45,829 nucleotides of DNA from Gammaproteobacteria bacterium (GCA_013288885.1 JABDBA010000002.1:1-45829), one strand, 5' to 3'. Positions 8,696-17,971 are shown, numbered from the stretch's first letter. A program made the numbers and translations. Notes: generated by a model not told the origin, from the letters alone.

Positions 8696-10969
8696 TTATT
8701 TTCTTCTAACCAACTCCCCCAATCCCAAATCCACCAGCGCTTGTTGCATTCGCTGGCGAATAGCGGCGGTATTTTGCATTAGTAAAACTTCACCTAATAA
8801 TTCTTTGGCTTGTTGCAAATGGCAATGGCGGATGACCCATTTTATCTGCGGTAACGCTGTGGCGTTCATGCTCAGTGCATCAAAACCCATCGCTAATAAT
8901 AACGGCACGGCAATCGGATCGCTGGCCATTTCACCGCAAATGCTCACGCGTTTGCCAGCGTTGTGCGCGGCTTCTACTATTTGGACTAAAGCATGTAACA
9001 CGGCTGGATGGAGAGCATCATAAAGATTGGCCACACGTGCATTATTGCGATCAACTGCTAATAAATATTGTGTGAGATCATTGCTACCCACTGATAAAAA
9101 ATCCACATAGTGCGCCAGCGCCGGGGCTTGATAAATTGCCGAAGGTACTTCGATCATCACGCCCACAGGTGGCATCGTCACCGGTAAATTTTCTGCACGT
9201 AATTCCGCAAACGCTTGTTGAATAAAACGCAATGCATCGTCGGCTTCTTGCAAACTGCTGATCATCGGCAACATAATTTGTAAATTATCAAGACCGATAT
9301 TTGCGCGCAACATCGCACGAATTTGCACTAAAAAAATTTCGGGGTGATCTAAGGTAATGCGAATGCCGCGCCAACCTAAAAAAGGATTATCTTCTACCAC
9401 GGGGAAATAAGTTAGATTTTTATCGCCGCCAATATCCAACGTGCGCATGATTACTGGGCGTGGTGCAAACGCACTCAATAATTGCCGATAAATGAGATAT
9501 TGTTCTTCTTCGGCAGGGAAGCGATCACGATCCATAAACGGAATTTCAGTGCGATACAAACCAATGCCTTCTGCACCGGCAGTCAGTGCTAAGGTGGCAT
9601 CTGAAGTAAGACCGGTATTGACCCAGAGCGAAATATTTTGTCCATCTAAAGTTTCTGCTGGTAAATGGCGGAATTGTTCAAGGTTAGCAGTGAACGCGCG
9701 TTGTTGCGTAATGAGTTTATTATAATTGTTACGCAATTTCGCCGAAGGCGCGACATAAATATAACCTTCTAACGCATCGACGATAATTTCGTGCCCTTCT
9801 AATTCACTGATGGGCAAGCTTTCTACTGCGATGACAATCGGTATGCCCATGGCGCGGGCGATTATCGCTACATGTGAATTGGAGGAACCTTGTTTAGTCA
9901 CCACACCGACTAAATGCCCTTTCGGTACTTCGGCTAAATTAGAAGCGGTGACTTCTTCGCCTACTAAAATAGTATTTTCAGGATAACTAGGGTGAGCGTG
10001 TTCAGCGCTTTGCAAATGCATGAGAATACGCCGGCCAAGATCGCGCATATCCGTTGCGCGTTCACGCAGATAATCATCATCCATTTCTAAAAATTGTTGC
10101 ACATGTTGGTGAATGACTTTGCGCAGCGCAGTAGGGGCCCATAATCCGCTTTGTATCACTGTTAAAACTTCATTTTCTAAATGTTCGCTATCGAGAATTA
10201 ATAAATAAGCATCAAACAACGCGCGTTCTTCTTCTGGCAAATGTGCTAAGCGTTTTTTGAGTTTACGAATATCAGCGCGCGCCGCGCGTAATGCTTTAGA
10301 AAAAGTTTTACATTCAGCGGCAATATTTTTGGTTTTACGATGCGGGATGGCATCGAGATCAGCTAACGGATAAACCACTACGACCGTTCCTATACAAATG
10401 CCGGGCGCACCCGGTAGGGCGGGGAAGACAATATCTTTTTTCGTTGGATTTTGCACCACACTGGCATTAAGCAATTGGCTTATAGTGCCAGTTGCTTCGG
10501 CATGGGCAATAACGCCACCGAGTTGTGCTGACATAGTGACGAGAAAAGCTTCTTCGGCTTCATCAAAGCGGCGTTTCTTTTGTTGCTGCACGACTAAAAT
10601 GCCGAGCAGGCGACGGTTATAAATGATGGGAACGCCGAGAAAAGCTTTATAGCGCTCTTCGCCCACTTCTGGGGCTGCCAAAAAATTTGGGTGCGCGGGA
10701 GCATTGTCGATATTAATGGGTTCGCCACGTAGGCCGACCAAGCCAACTAAGCCTTCACCCATTTTGATATGGGTTTTACCCACGGCGGCGGGGTTAAGGC
10801 CATCGGTGGCCAGTAACACATATTCTTTATGCAGTTTGTCGATTAAAAAGATGGAAGTGGCTTCAGTGGCCATGGCCTCCCGCACGCGTTTCACAAGTAT
10901 TTGCAGCGCGTCATTAAAATGGGCTGAAGCATTAATTTCTTGAACGATGCGGCGCAGGATGTTAAGCAT
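8696..10969 (-). CDS. ptsP: PtsP, nitrogen-PTS enzyme I (phosphoenolpyruvate-protein phosphotransferase)
   Basis: 757 aa. Residues ~1-160 form a GAF sensor domain (FLGVPIIYNRRLLGILVVQQ). The PEP-utilising enzyme I body follows: the phosphohistidine loop reads GSSNSHVAIIARAMGIP with His366, and the C-terminal TIM barrel carries the substrate-binding motifs FLSVGSNDLTQYLLAVDR and VSICGEMASDP with Cys678. The order GAF, EI-N, phosphohistidine domain, PEP-binding barrel and the total length are those of PtsP rather than sugar-PTS EI, which lacks GAF. In the family, PtsP takes phosphate from PEP and passes it to the NPr phosphocarrier, a regulatory chain for nitrogen/potassium and stress responses. 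It is transcribed with rppH, 27 bp upstream, the same order as in E. coli. NPr and EIIA-Ntr are not in the window. Confidence 0.96.
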   Translation of the reverse strand: MLNILRRIVQEINASAHFNDALQILVKRVREAMATEATSIFLIDKLHKEYVLLATDGLNPAAVGKTHIKMGEGLVGLVGLRGEPINIDNAPAHPNFLAAPEVGEERYKAFLGVPIIYNRRLLGILVVQQQKKRRFDEAEEAFLVTMSAQLGGVIAHAEATGTISQLLNASVVQNPTKKDIVFPALPGAPGICIGTVVVVYPLADLDAIPHRKTKNIAAECKTFSKALRAARADIRKLKKRLAHLPEEERALFDAYLLILDSEHLENEVLTVIQSGLWAPTALRKVIHQHVQQFLEMDDDYLRERATDMRDLGRRILMHLQSAEHAHPSYPENTILVGEEVTASNLAEVPKGHLVGVVTKQGSSNSHVAIIARAMGIPIVIAVESLPISELEGHEIIVDALEGYIYVAPSAKLRNNYNKLITQQRAFTANLEQFRHLPAETLDGQNISLWVNTGLTSDATLALTAGAEGIGLYRTEIPFMDRDRFPAEEEQYLIYRQLLSAFAPRPVIMRTLDIGGDKNLTYFPVVEDNPFLGWRGIRITLDHPEIFLVQIRAMLRANIGLDNLQIMLPMISSLQEADDALRFIQQAFAELRAENLPVTMPPVGVMIEVPSAIYQAPALAHYVDFLSVGSNDLTQYLLAVDRNNARVANLYDALHPAVLHALVQIVEAAHNAGKRVSICGEMASDPIAVPLLLAMGFDALSMNATALPQIKWVIRHCHLQQAKELLGEVLLMQNTAAIRQRMQQALVDLGLGELVRRK

Positions 10970-10996
10970 GCTTATATTATAGGCGTTCTTGAGCTG

Positions 10997-11530
10997 TTAC
11001 TGAGCAATCTCCGGGTTTTTTTTAGTTTTTGGGGCGCTATTGCGTTGTTTTCGGTTCACTTCGGGTAAGAATTCCACCAATTCTTCGAGCGCACGTCGAT
11101 AAACATGACGTTTGAAGGCGATGACTTGTTTGAGCGGATACCAATAATTGACCCAGCGCCAGCGGTCAAATTCCGGCGAATCGGTCAAATCGAGCTTGAT
11201 GCGATCTTCTTTGCCGATGAGCCTGAGCAGATACCACTTTTGGCGTTGGCCAATACACAACGGCTTCATATGGCGGCGTTGTAAGCGTTCGGGCAGGCGA
11301 TAAGAAAGCCACCCACGCGTGCTGCCGATGAGCTCTACATCTTGCGTTTCTAAGCCTAATTCTTCTTGTAATTCCCGATATAATGCGGCTTCGGGGGGTT
11401 CATCTTCTAATAAGCCCCCTTGTGGAAATTGCCAAGCATTTTGTTTAATACGGCGTGCCCAAACCACTTGGCCGCTATGGTTGGTCACAATAATGCCAAC
11501 CCCTATTCGAAACCCATCTGCGTCTATCAC
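10997..11530 (-). CDS. rppH: RppH, RNA 5'-pyrophosphohydrolase
   Basis: 177 aa Nudix hydrolase. The N-terminus ([20 protein letters not shown]) and [11 protein letters not shown] are characteristic of RppH/NudH. The Nudix box runs from Gly38 to Leu60 and fits G-x5-E-x7-RE-U-x-EE-x-G-U exactly (GGLLEDE...RELQEELGL). In the family it removes pyrophosphate from the 5' end of triphosphorylated mRNA, opening it to RNase E decay, in the cytoplasm. It is the first gene of a probable two-gene operon with ptsP. The C-terminus is Lys/Asn-rich ([16 protein letters not shown]), as is common in this family. Confidence 0.95.
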   Translation of the reverse strand: MIDADGFRIGVGIIVTNHSGQVVWARRIKQNAWQFPQGGLLEDEPPEAALYRELQEELGLETQDVELIGSTRGWLSYRLPERLQRRHMKPLCIGQRQKWYLLRLIGKEDRIKLDLTDSPEFDRWRWVNYWYPLKQVIAFKRHVYRRALEELVEFLPEVNRKQRNSAPKTKKNPEIAQ

Positions 11531-11607
11531 AATTGACCCCGTTTTATCATTTTATTTTGCTCTATAAAATACCCTGGATTGACAAAATTGCAAAGCTTTT
11601 TCTAGAT

Positions 11608-12930
11608 TTAGTGGAACCTTAAGGTTAGGAGGTGCGCCAACAGCACGCACAAAAAAGCCAGGAAGCAAGTCAGCGTAACACTAAAAAATAGCAGTGTAAT
11701 AAGCGGCAGCCCGGTTAACAAATAGAGCGTTAGTGTTGAAGCGGTCACTGCAAATAGGGCGCGTATGGAGCTTAGCGAGATACGGTGGTGTACATTTTTT
11801 CCGGAGCCCGATGAAATGAGTAACGTCGTGAGATATTCATCTTTAAATAATACGCAAATAAGCACTAAACTAATAATAGCCAGCACTAATTGCCAATAAC
11901 TGGCATTGAGCAATAACGAATATTTTGCTAACCACAACCACGCCAAAGCTGCGCCAGAAGGTGTAATAAACCCAACCGCAATCGCCACGCGAATTTTTTG
12001 ACCTTGAATGCACTGCGCTGTTAACCAGGCAATCAACGGTGCGCAACCGATCCACCAAACAAAAGAAAATAATTGCCAACTGGTAGGCCAGGTTAATAAA
12101 TTGGCGATAAAATTATTGGCGTGAATTCCCAAGGTCGAATTTGCTGGGTGTATTTGCGGAAAAAAATAAACAAATAAATAAGTGGCTAAATTAAATAATA
12201 GCAGCAAGCTTAATAATAAAATAATAAAGAGCGCCAAAAATTTTCTTAAGCTAACGCCTTGATACCATAAAACCCGTGTATAACGTTGCCAGAGCGGCAG
12301 CGCCAATAAGAAAAAAATTAAAGTTGTCAGCAATAAATTACTGATTTGTAAATGATCGGCCAAAGGCCAATGTAACCAATGACTCAACACCGTGAGTATT
12401 TGCAAAAGCGCGATGCTCACAGTGCTGGCACAGACGAAAAATAATCCTTGCTTGATTAAGATATCGATCGCTGTACCAAAAATACTATCAAGCCAATGAC
12501 CAAATAGCGGTCTTAAGCAGGTATCAATGAGCGGCGCATTTTTTTTCTGCGCGGCATTAAAAGCAAAAACAATGGCCAGCAATAGATACAGCGGCCAGGT
12601 TGGTGGGTATAATCCAATATAGCCTTGTGGCAGCAGGTTGAGGGGTGTGGTTTGCGTCAACATATAAAATAACAGATATAAGCTGAGTTGTAGGGCAATG
12701 AGCCGAACCGCCCAGGGTATTTTATGAGTGGAACTGTTGAAAATAGGTATTCTCTGTTTGCCAAACGGTGAAATGGCCAGTAAAGTTGCCAGCAATAAAA
12801 CCAGCATAAGTACGATGTCTGTTGTGGCCAAAAAATAGCGACCAACCAACAGAGCTAGCGTTATCCCAAGTGCTAGTATTGGAAAATAAAGAATCAATAT
12901 ATAATCATAGCGGTGTTTGGGGATTTTCAT
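11608..12930 (-). CDS. Divergent BCCT-like multi-pass membrane transporter
   Basis: 440 aa, about 11-12 hydrophobic segments, no signal peptide apart from the first membrane helix. Two stretches recall the betaine/choline/carnitine transporter family: LFGHWLDSIFGTAIDILIKQ (BCCT pattern PLLG...GxxVDxL) and WWIGCAPLIAWLTAQCIQGQ followed by KIR (BCCT pattern WWISWxPFVGxFIARISRGRTIR). The protein is shorter than the usual ~500 aa or more, and the Trp-rich and Arg residues of the second motif are partly replaced, so substrate and activity cannot be predicted. It is divergently oriented from the dehydrogenase gene with only 42 bp between start codons. It could equally be annotated as a hypothetical membrane protein; the BCCT link is my pattern match. 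Confidence 0.6.
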   Translation of the reverse strand: MKIPKHRYDYILILYFPILALGITLALLVGRYFLATTDIVLMLVLLLATLLAISPFGKQRIPIFNSSTHKIPWAVRLIALQLSLYLLFYMLTQTTPLNLLPQGYIGLYPPTWPLYLLLAIVFAFNAAQKKNAPLIDTCLRPLFGHWLDSIFGTAIDILIKQGLFFVCASTVSIALLQILTVLSHWLHWPLADHLQISNLLLTTLIFFLLALPLWQRYTRVLWYQGVSLRKFLALFIILLLSLLLLFNLATYLFVYFFPQIHPANSTLGIHANNFIANLLTWPTSWQLFSFVWWIGCAPLIAWLTAQCIQGQKIRVAIAVGFITPSGAALAWLWLAKYSLLLNASYWQLVLAIISLVLICVLFKDEYLTTLLISSGSGKNVHHRISLSSIRALFAVTASTLTLYLLTGLPLITLLFFSVTLTCFLAFLCVLLAHLLTLRFH

Positions 12931-12972
12931 AAGTTGTGATTATAATTAAATATTTAATGAGACTACTATAAT

Positions 12973-15162
12973 ATGCTTGATCGTGCCAAAGTTGTCGATG
13001 AAAATTTTACGCAATATGTGCTGAGTGGGCAACTCCCCGCCGCGCGTAGTTTGCTTAAACCTGAAGCGGTTGGGTTAAACGCCGATGATTTTCTGCAATT
13101 ATTTGAATCGCAATTATTAAGCCGTCATCTTGATTTGATGGCACGTTTACTCAAAGAAAAAAACCTTGGGTTTTATACTATCGGCAGCAGTGGCCACGAA
13201 GGTAATGCTGCCGTCGCGAAAGTATTTCGGCATACCGATATGGCTTTTTTACATTATCGCAGTGGCGCTTTTATGATTCAGCGCGCGCGCCATTTGCCGA
13301 AAACTGATCCCGTCTATGATCATTTATTATCATTGATGGCTTCGAGCGAAGACCCTATTGCCTCAGGGCGCCACAAAGTTTTTGGCAGCGTGCCCTTATT
13401 TGTGCCGCCACAAACCAGCACCATCGCTTCGCATTTACCCAAAGCAGTGGGTACAGCGGTTTCAATCACGCGTGCGAAAGAATTAGCACTGGCGAGTAAG
13501 CTGCCATATGACAGTGTGATTTTATGTAGCTTTGGCGATGCATCACTGAATCATTCCACCACGCAAGGCGCGTTAAATGCTGCACAATGGGTCGCCTATC
13601 AACATTATCCGTTACCATTAGTTTTTATTTGCGAAGACAATGGCATTGGTATTTCGGTAACAACGCCCAAAAGTTGGGTAGAAACGATTATTAAAGCACG
13701 CCCTGCTTTGCATTATATTCAAGCCGATGGTTTAAATTTGGCTGATGTTTATCGTGCGGCGCAAGAAGCAGAACAAATCGCTCGCGTTAAAAAACAGCCG
13801 GTATTCTTGCATATTAAAACCGTGCGTTTGTTGGGTCATGCTGGATCTGATATTGAATCGCAATACAGCACACAAGCCGATATTGAAAAAAATGAATTTA
13901 ACGATCCATTGCTACACAGCGCGCGCATTATTTTAGAAAATGGTTATTTAACCGCAGCACAAATCGTGCAACGTTATGAAGCAGCACGTAAAGAAGTGGC
14001 CGTTAAAATGGAACAAGCGATGCAGCGCCCGCGCTTAACCAGCGCAGCAGCGGTAATGAAATCGGTTGTTCCACCACCTGCGCCGGTTAAGATCCCACCA
14101 TTACCTTCTGATAAAACGCGTGCCGAAATTTTTGGTGCACAATATTCGCAACTTAAAATTAAACGTAATTTATCGCAGATGATCAATTTAGGGTTGACGG
14201 ATCTGTTGTTGCAATATCCTAATGCCTTAGTGTTTGGTGAAGACGTGGCTAAGAAGGGTGGCGTGTATCGAGTGACAGCGGGTTTGATGGAAAAGTTTGG
14301 TCAGCGCCGGGTATTTGATTCGTTATTAGATGAGCAAACTATATTAGGCCATGCGATTGGTTTTGCGCAAAATGGTTTTTTGCCGATCCCAGAAATTCAA
14401 TTTTTAGCCTATTTGCACAATGCCGAAGATCAAGTGCGCGGTGAAGCGGCGACACTTTCTTTTTTTTCCAACGGGCAATATACCAATCCAATGATTATTC
14501 GTATCGCTGGGTTGGCGTATCAAAAAGGGTTTGGTGGGCATTTTCATAATGATAATTCATTAGCGGTGTTGCGTGATATCCCGGGTGTTATCATCGCTTG
14601 TCCATCGAATGGTTTAGATGCGGTAAAAATGTTGCGGACTTGCGCGCAGTTAGCTTATCAGCAACAGCGGGTGGTGGCGTTTATTGAGCCGATCGCATTG
14701 TATATGACCAAAGATTTACATAAAGAGGGTGATGGCGAGTGGTTGTTTGAATACCCGCGCTTGGAAGAAACACTTGCTTTGGATGAAATAGGTGTTTATG
14801 GTACGAGTAATGAGTTGGCAATTATTACTTATGGCAATGGTTATTATTTGGCGCGACAAGCTGCCCAAGAGTTGGAACAGAAGCAAAAGTTAAAAGTAAA
14901 GATCATTGATTTGCGTTGGTTGGCGCCATTGCCAGAGCAGGCTATTTTACGTGAAGTGAAAGCGTGCAAACGGGTGTTGATTGTCGATGAGTGTCGCAAA
15001 ACCGGTTCGATCAGTGAGGCGTTAATCACATTGCTGGTAGAAAATTTAAATCCGCTGCCGCAGATTAAACGCATTACGGGTCAAGATAGTTTTATTCCAC
15101 TGGGTGATGCGTGGAAATATGTGTTGCCGAGTAAGGAAGATATTATCAAAGCGTTAGGGTGA
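12973..15162 (+). CDS. Fused alpha/beta E1 of a thiamine-diphosphate 2-oxoacid dehydrogenase
   Basis: 729 aa. The first ~360 residues are an E1-alpha domain: YTIGSSGHEGNAAVAK, and the ThDP-binding motif starting at Gly188-Asp189-Ala190 and ending at Asn223 (CEDNGIGIS). After a Pro-rich linker (VVPPPAPVKIPPLPSDK) comes an E1-beta domain: LVFGEDVAKKGGVYRVT, DSLLDEQTILGHAIGFA, and VLIVDECRKTGSISEALI near the end. In the family, E1 decarboxylates a 2-oxoacid (pyruvate or branched-chain) and transfers the acyl group to lipoyl-E2; usually alpha and beta are separate chains. No E2 or E3 gene is adjacent, so the substrate is uncertain, with branched-chain-type similarity most likely. The start at 12973 has only a weak ribosome-binding site; a TATAAT string abuts the ATG. 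The AI-2E permease gene follows after 4 bp. Confidence 0.88.
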   Translation: MLDRAKVVDENFTQYVLSGQLPAARSLLKPEAVGLNADDFLQLFESQLLSRHLDLMARLLKEKNLGFYTIGSSGHEGNAAVAKVFRHTDMAFLHYRSGAFMIQRARHLPKTDPVYDHLLSLMASSEDPIASGRHKVFGSVPLFVPPQTSTIASHLPKAVGTAVSITRAKELALASKLPYDSVILCSFGDASLNHSTTQGALNAAQWVAYQHYPLPLVFICEDNGIGISVTTPKSWVETIIKARPALHYIQADGLNLADVYRAAQEAEQIARVKKQPVFLHIKTVRLLGHAGSDIESQYSTQADIEKNEFNDPLLHSARIILENGYLTAAQIVQRYEAARKEVAVKMEQAMQRPRLTSAAAVMKSVVPPPAPVKIPPLPSDKTRAEIFGAQYSQLKIKRNLSQMINLGLTDLLLQYPNALVFGEDVAKKGGVYRVTAGLMEKFGQRRVFDSLLDEQTILGHAIGFAQNGFLPIPEIQFLAYLHNAEDQVRGEAATLSFFSNGQYTNPMIIRIAGLAYQKGFGGHFHNDNSLAVLRDIPGVIIACPSNGLDAVKMLRTCAQLAYQQQRVVAFIEPIALYMTKDLHKEGDGEWLFEYPRLEETLALDEIGVYGTSNELAIITYGNGYYLARQAAQELEQKQKLKVKIIDLRWLAPLPEQAILREVKACKRVLIVDECRKTGSISEALITLLVENLNPLPQIKRITGQDSFIPLGDAWKYVLPSKEDIIKALG

Positions 15163-15166
15163 GGCC

Positions 15167-16228
15167 ATGGTCCAATACATCACAAAATGGTTTAAACAAT
15201 ATTTTGCCAATACAGAAATAGCCGTGTTCTGGTTATTTTCATTGTTCGTTGTTTTGGCATTTGTATTTTTTGGCAAAATGCTTGCGCCGGTGTTGGCGAG
15301 CATTGTGCTGGCTTATTTATTACAAGGCTTGGTCGGTAGATTAGAACGTTGGAAAGTGCCACACTGGCTTGCCGTCACACTTGCTTTCTCGCTTTTTATC
15401 GGCTGTGTTGTTATAGCGCTGCTAGGGTTGTTGCCATTGCTGTGGCGCCAGTTAAGTAATATGGTGAACCAATTGCCGGGTGCATTAGATAAAAGCCAAG
15501 CGTTTTTTGCTAGTTTACCGTTGCGCTATCCACAATATGTTTCCACTGATCAAGTGCAACAAGGGATAGTTGAATTTAAAACGAGCTTAACGCATATCAG
15601 TCAATCGGTTTTATCCGCATCACTTTCTTCGATTCCCGATATCATTGTAGTAACCGTTTATTTGGTTTTAGTACCGTTGTTGGTGTATTTCTTTTTGATG
15701 GATCGAATCCGTATTTTGCATTGGTTTGAACGTTTTCTGCCTAAAAATAGGCATCTCATTGATAAAATTTGGCATGAAGTGTATGGCCAAATTGGCAACT
15801 ATGTACGTGGCAAAGCATTAGAAATGTTCATTGTATGGATAGTTTGTTACATCGTATTTATTTTAATGGGTTTACAATATGCGATGTTATTAAGTGTGTT
15901 GGTGGGTGTATCGGTTATTATTCCTTATATCGGTGCGGTATTAGTGACTGTGCCGGTGTTAATCGTAGCATTTTTACAATGGGGGTGGGGCGTAGATTTT
16001 GCCTACCTCATGCTGGCTTATGGCATTATTATCGCGCTCGATGCAAATATTTTAGTACCGCTGTTATTTTCAGAAGCGGTTGATTTACACCCGGTCGCGA
16101 TCATCATCGCCGTGTTGATATTCGGCGGTTTATGGGGTTTTTGGGGCGTGTTTTTCGCCATTCCGTTGGCGACATTGGTAAAAGCAATTATTAATGGCTT
16201 GTCGAGTAAGAAGCGCTTAACTCCTTAA
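15167..16228 (+). CDS. AI-2E family (PerM/YdiK-type) membrane permease
   Basis: 353 aa with about seven to eight membrane helices. Family traits seen: the N-terminal helix pair (VVLAFVFFGKMLAPVLASIVLAYLL), the central hydrophilic region before PDIIVVTVYLVLVPLLVYFFL, and the conserved C-terminal pattern VSVIIPYIGAVLVTVPVLIVA, then DANILVPLLFSEAVDLHPVA and IFGGLWGFWGVFFAIPLATLVKAI. Members export or exchange small molecules or ions (autoinducer-2 and Na+/H+ exchange have been proposed); the substrate here is unknown. The ATG is 4 bp after the E1 stop with a GTGAGG site overlapping that stop, so translation is probably coupled. The 3' end overlaps the convergent bcp gene by 38 bp. Confidence 0.9.
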   Translation: MVQYITKWFKQYFANTEIAVFWLFSLFVVLAFVFFGKMLAPVLASIVLAYLLQGLVGRLERWKVPHWLAVTLAFSLFIGCVVIALLGLLPLLWRQLSNMVNQLPGALDKSQAFFASLPLRYPQYVSTDQVQQGIVEFKTSLTHISQSVLSASLSSIPDIIVVTVYLVLVPLLVYFFLMDRIRILHWFERFLPKNRHLIDKIWHEVYGQIGNYVRGKALEMFIVWIVCYIVFILMGLQYAMLLSVLVGVSVIIPYIGAVLVTVPVLIVAFLQWGWGVDFAYLMLAYGIIIALDANILVPLLFSEAVDLHPVAIIIAVLIFGGLWGFWGVFFAIPLATLVKAIINGLSSKKRLTP

Positions 16229-16679
16229 TCGCCTGCAACACCTCCGCTACATGCCCTTCTACATTCACTTTGCGCCACTCTTGCCGCAATATACCGTTTT
16301 TATCGATCAAAAAAGTACTGCGTTCAATGCCGCGTACTTTTTTACCATACATATTTTTATCTTTCATCACATCGTATAAATCGCACAATGTTTCTTCGCT
16401 GTCTGAAATTAATTCAAAAGGAAGTGATTGCGTATTTTTAAATTTTTCGTGCGATTTTAAATCATCGCGCGAAATACCAAAAATTACTGTATTGAGCGCG
16501 GCAAATTTTTTGTCGTTATCACGAAAATCTTGGCTTTCAAGCGTACAACCCGGGGTATTATCTTTAGGATAAAAGAACAATACCACATTTTTACCCTTCA
16601 AGTTAGACAGTCGGACTTTGATATTGCTGGTAGCGGGTAATTCAAAATCAGGCGCGGCTTTATTAATTATAGCTGACAT
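16191..16679 (-). CDS. bcp: Bcp/PrxQ-type thiol peroxidase
   Basis: 162 aa from the ATG at 16679, chosen because GGGGAG lies just upstream and because MSAIINKAAPDFELPATSN is the usual family N-terminus; a longer reading frame exists but starts inside the preceding gene. The peroxidatic site is FFYPKDNTPGCTLESQDFRD with Cys45. Family members reduce hydroperoxides with thioredoxin in the cytoplasm. E. coli Bcp has a resolving Cys at 50; here residue 50 is Gln, so this copy would have to work as a 1-Cys enzyme or use another Cys (one lies in the later ETLCDLYDV). The start codon shares one base with the stop of the upstream VOC gene (TAATG), which suggests translational coupling. It overlaps the convergent permease gene by 38 bp. 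Confidence 0.93.
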   Translation of the reverse strand: MSAIINKAAPDFELPATSNIKVRLSNLKGKNVVLFFYPKDNTPGCTLESQDFRDNDKKFAALNTVIFGISRDDLKSHEKFKNTQSLPFELISDSEETLCDLYDVMKDKNMYGKKVRGIERSTFLIDKNGILRQEWRKVNVEGHVAEVLQAIKELSASYSTSH

Positions 16680-17113
16680 TATTTTTTCTCCCCTTCGCCC
16701 ACATGGGTAGCAAAACACCACACATAACCATCTGGGCATTGCAAACGACACATACGGTCACCCCAAAAAGTATTTTCGGGTGCAGCAAGCGATTTTGCGC
16801 CAGCAGTGACTGCGTGTTTATGAAATTTGTCGACATCTTCACAATAAATATAAAGATTAATGGGTGATGCTACACTGCTGCTAACGGGGGATTTAGTAGC
16901 GCACTCTTTATCATAAGCACCCTGTTTGCCAAACATCAAAAGCTGGTCTTTATAGGTCATTTCAGCATGCCAAGTTGTGCCATCTTCACCAGGCGCTTTT
17001 TCTTTAATCTCAAAGTGAAAAGCCTTGTGATAAAAATCTACGGCAGCATCAGCATCTTTAACCGTGATATAAGGTGATACCCAAGGGGCATGGGCTGGGC
17101 GTGGGTTAGTCAT
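16679..17113 (-). CDS. VOC (glyoxalase/bleomycin-resistance fold) protein
   Basis: 144 aa from the ATG at 17113, preferred over a start 30 bp upstream because AGGAG sits 7-8 bases before it and because the domain begins right there (APWVSPYITVKDADAAVDFY). Visible features of the vicinal-oxygen-chelate fold are the DAAVDFYHKAFHFEI helix, WHAEMTYKDQLLMFGKQG, the second repeat LYIYCEDVDKFHKHAVTAGA, and FWGDRMCRLQCPDGYVWCFA. It resembles the PhnB-like subgroup, whose substrates are mostly unknown; VOC enzymes are metal-dependent isomerases, dioxygenases or binding proteins. It is co-transcribed with bcp through a one-base stop/start overlap, so a role in detoxification is possible but inferred. 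Confidence 0.88.
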   Translation of the reverse strand: MTNPRPAHAPWVSPYITVKDADAAVDFYHKAFHFEIKEKAPGEDGTTWHAEMTYKDQLLMFGKQGAYDKECATKSPVSSSVASPINLYIYCEDVDKFHKHAVTAGAKSLAAPENTFWGDRMCRLQCPDGYVWCFATHVGEGEKK

Positions 17114-17146
17114 GATAGTTCTCCTGGTTAAGGTACCCCACAAATA

Positions 17147-17971
17147 CTAGCACAGACGATTGTTGGGGGGTAGGGGTAGCTGGTTTTCTTTATTGTGCGG
17201 TGTAGTTTCTTCGTGCTTTGTGGCTGCAGTTGCTATTTTTGAAGCAGATTGTTCTATTTGTTTCCCTTGCAGGGTGGTTGTAAAATTTGCGGTTGCGTAA
17301 GGAGTAAGGCGAACAGGTTTAATATGTTGCATTACCCAGTATTCAAAATCAGCCTCAGAGGCATCTATGAGTTTAACAAGTTCATTCAGCAGAGTTTCAT
17401 TTTTGTGATTTGTCGTCAAGAATTGCATTAAATGTTCTCTAATATCAGCACGAAAAAAGCGTGATTTACCATAGGCTGCTGTAAACAGGTTTAGGACGTT
17501 CGGGGAGAATGATGCTACGATGTTTTGTACTGTTTCTAGTGTAATTTGCCTGCCAACGTTTTTAATAATCAAATGATATAAATGAAAAATTGCTTTTATA
17601 TTCATGGGGTCTTTGTTAATAAATTCCCCGATAAATTTTTTGGCATAAGCCCTTCCATTTTCATCTAGCTTAGTAATATTTGCTAAATTTCTTGTAAACA
17701 CTTCATCAAAAATATTTCGTAAAATCTTTTCGAGGTTTTTACTCAATTTTTGAAAATTTATAATGATGGTATTAGTATCGTTATTTGCGTGTATAATATT
17801 TATAATACAATGATTTTTTAATAGTTGGTAATTGGTGATTGCATTTAACAAATTAATAAATAATTGTTTGGGGGTTGTTTCGAGTATTCTGCTTAAATCA
17901 TCAGTGTGGTTTCTTAAATCAGGACGCCATTCAAGTAGAGTTTTTTGTTGTTGGGGGGTGAGCGTTGGCAT
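17147..17971 (-). CDS. Orphan 274-aa protein, unknown function
   Basis: Not recognised. ATG with AAGGA five bases upstream. Predominantly helical-looking and Asn/Ile/Lys-rich, opening MPTLTPQQQKTLLEWRPDLR, with no signal peptide or membrane segment. The last ~40 residues are a low-complexity polar tail (KHEETTPHNKENQLPLPPNN). The style (helical body plus polar Pro/Asn tail) resembles the other orphan proteins in this window and could fit a secreted effector, but there is no direct evidence. It lies 33 bp upstream of the VOC start on the same strand. A plausible promoter, TTGCTT - 17 bp - TACTAT, lies in the divergent gap before the SDR gene. Confidence 0.7.
   Translation of the reverse strand: MPTLTPQQQKTLLEWRPDLRNHTDDLSRILETTPKQLFINLLNAITNYQLLKNHCIINIIHANNDTNTIIINFQKLSKNLEKILRNIFDEVFTRNLANITKLDENGRAYAKKFIGEFINKDPMNIKAIFHLYHLIIKNVGRQITLETVQNIVASFSPNVLNLFTAAYGKSRFFRADIREHLMQFLTTNHKNETLLNELVKLIDASEADFEYWVMQHIKPVRLTPYATANFTTTLQGKQIEQSASKIATAATKHEETTPHNKENQLPLPPNNRLC

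Noticed and set aside
8805..10943. Several open frames on the plus strand opposite ptsP
   Set aside because: They are antisense to a clear, full-length PtsP and show no domain or ribosome-binding site.
12967..12972. TATAAT directly before the E1 start codon as the -10 of a leaderless mRNA
   Set aside because: No -35-like sequence lies at 16-18 bp upstream, and the region is AT-rich enough for chance matches.
16680..16751. Longer start for bcp inside the VOC gene
   Set aside because: The internal ATG at 16679 has a strong ribosome-binding site and the family N-terminus.
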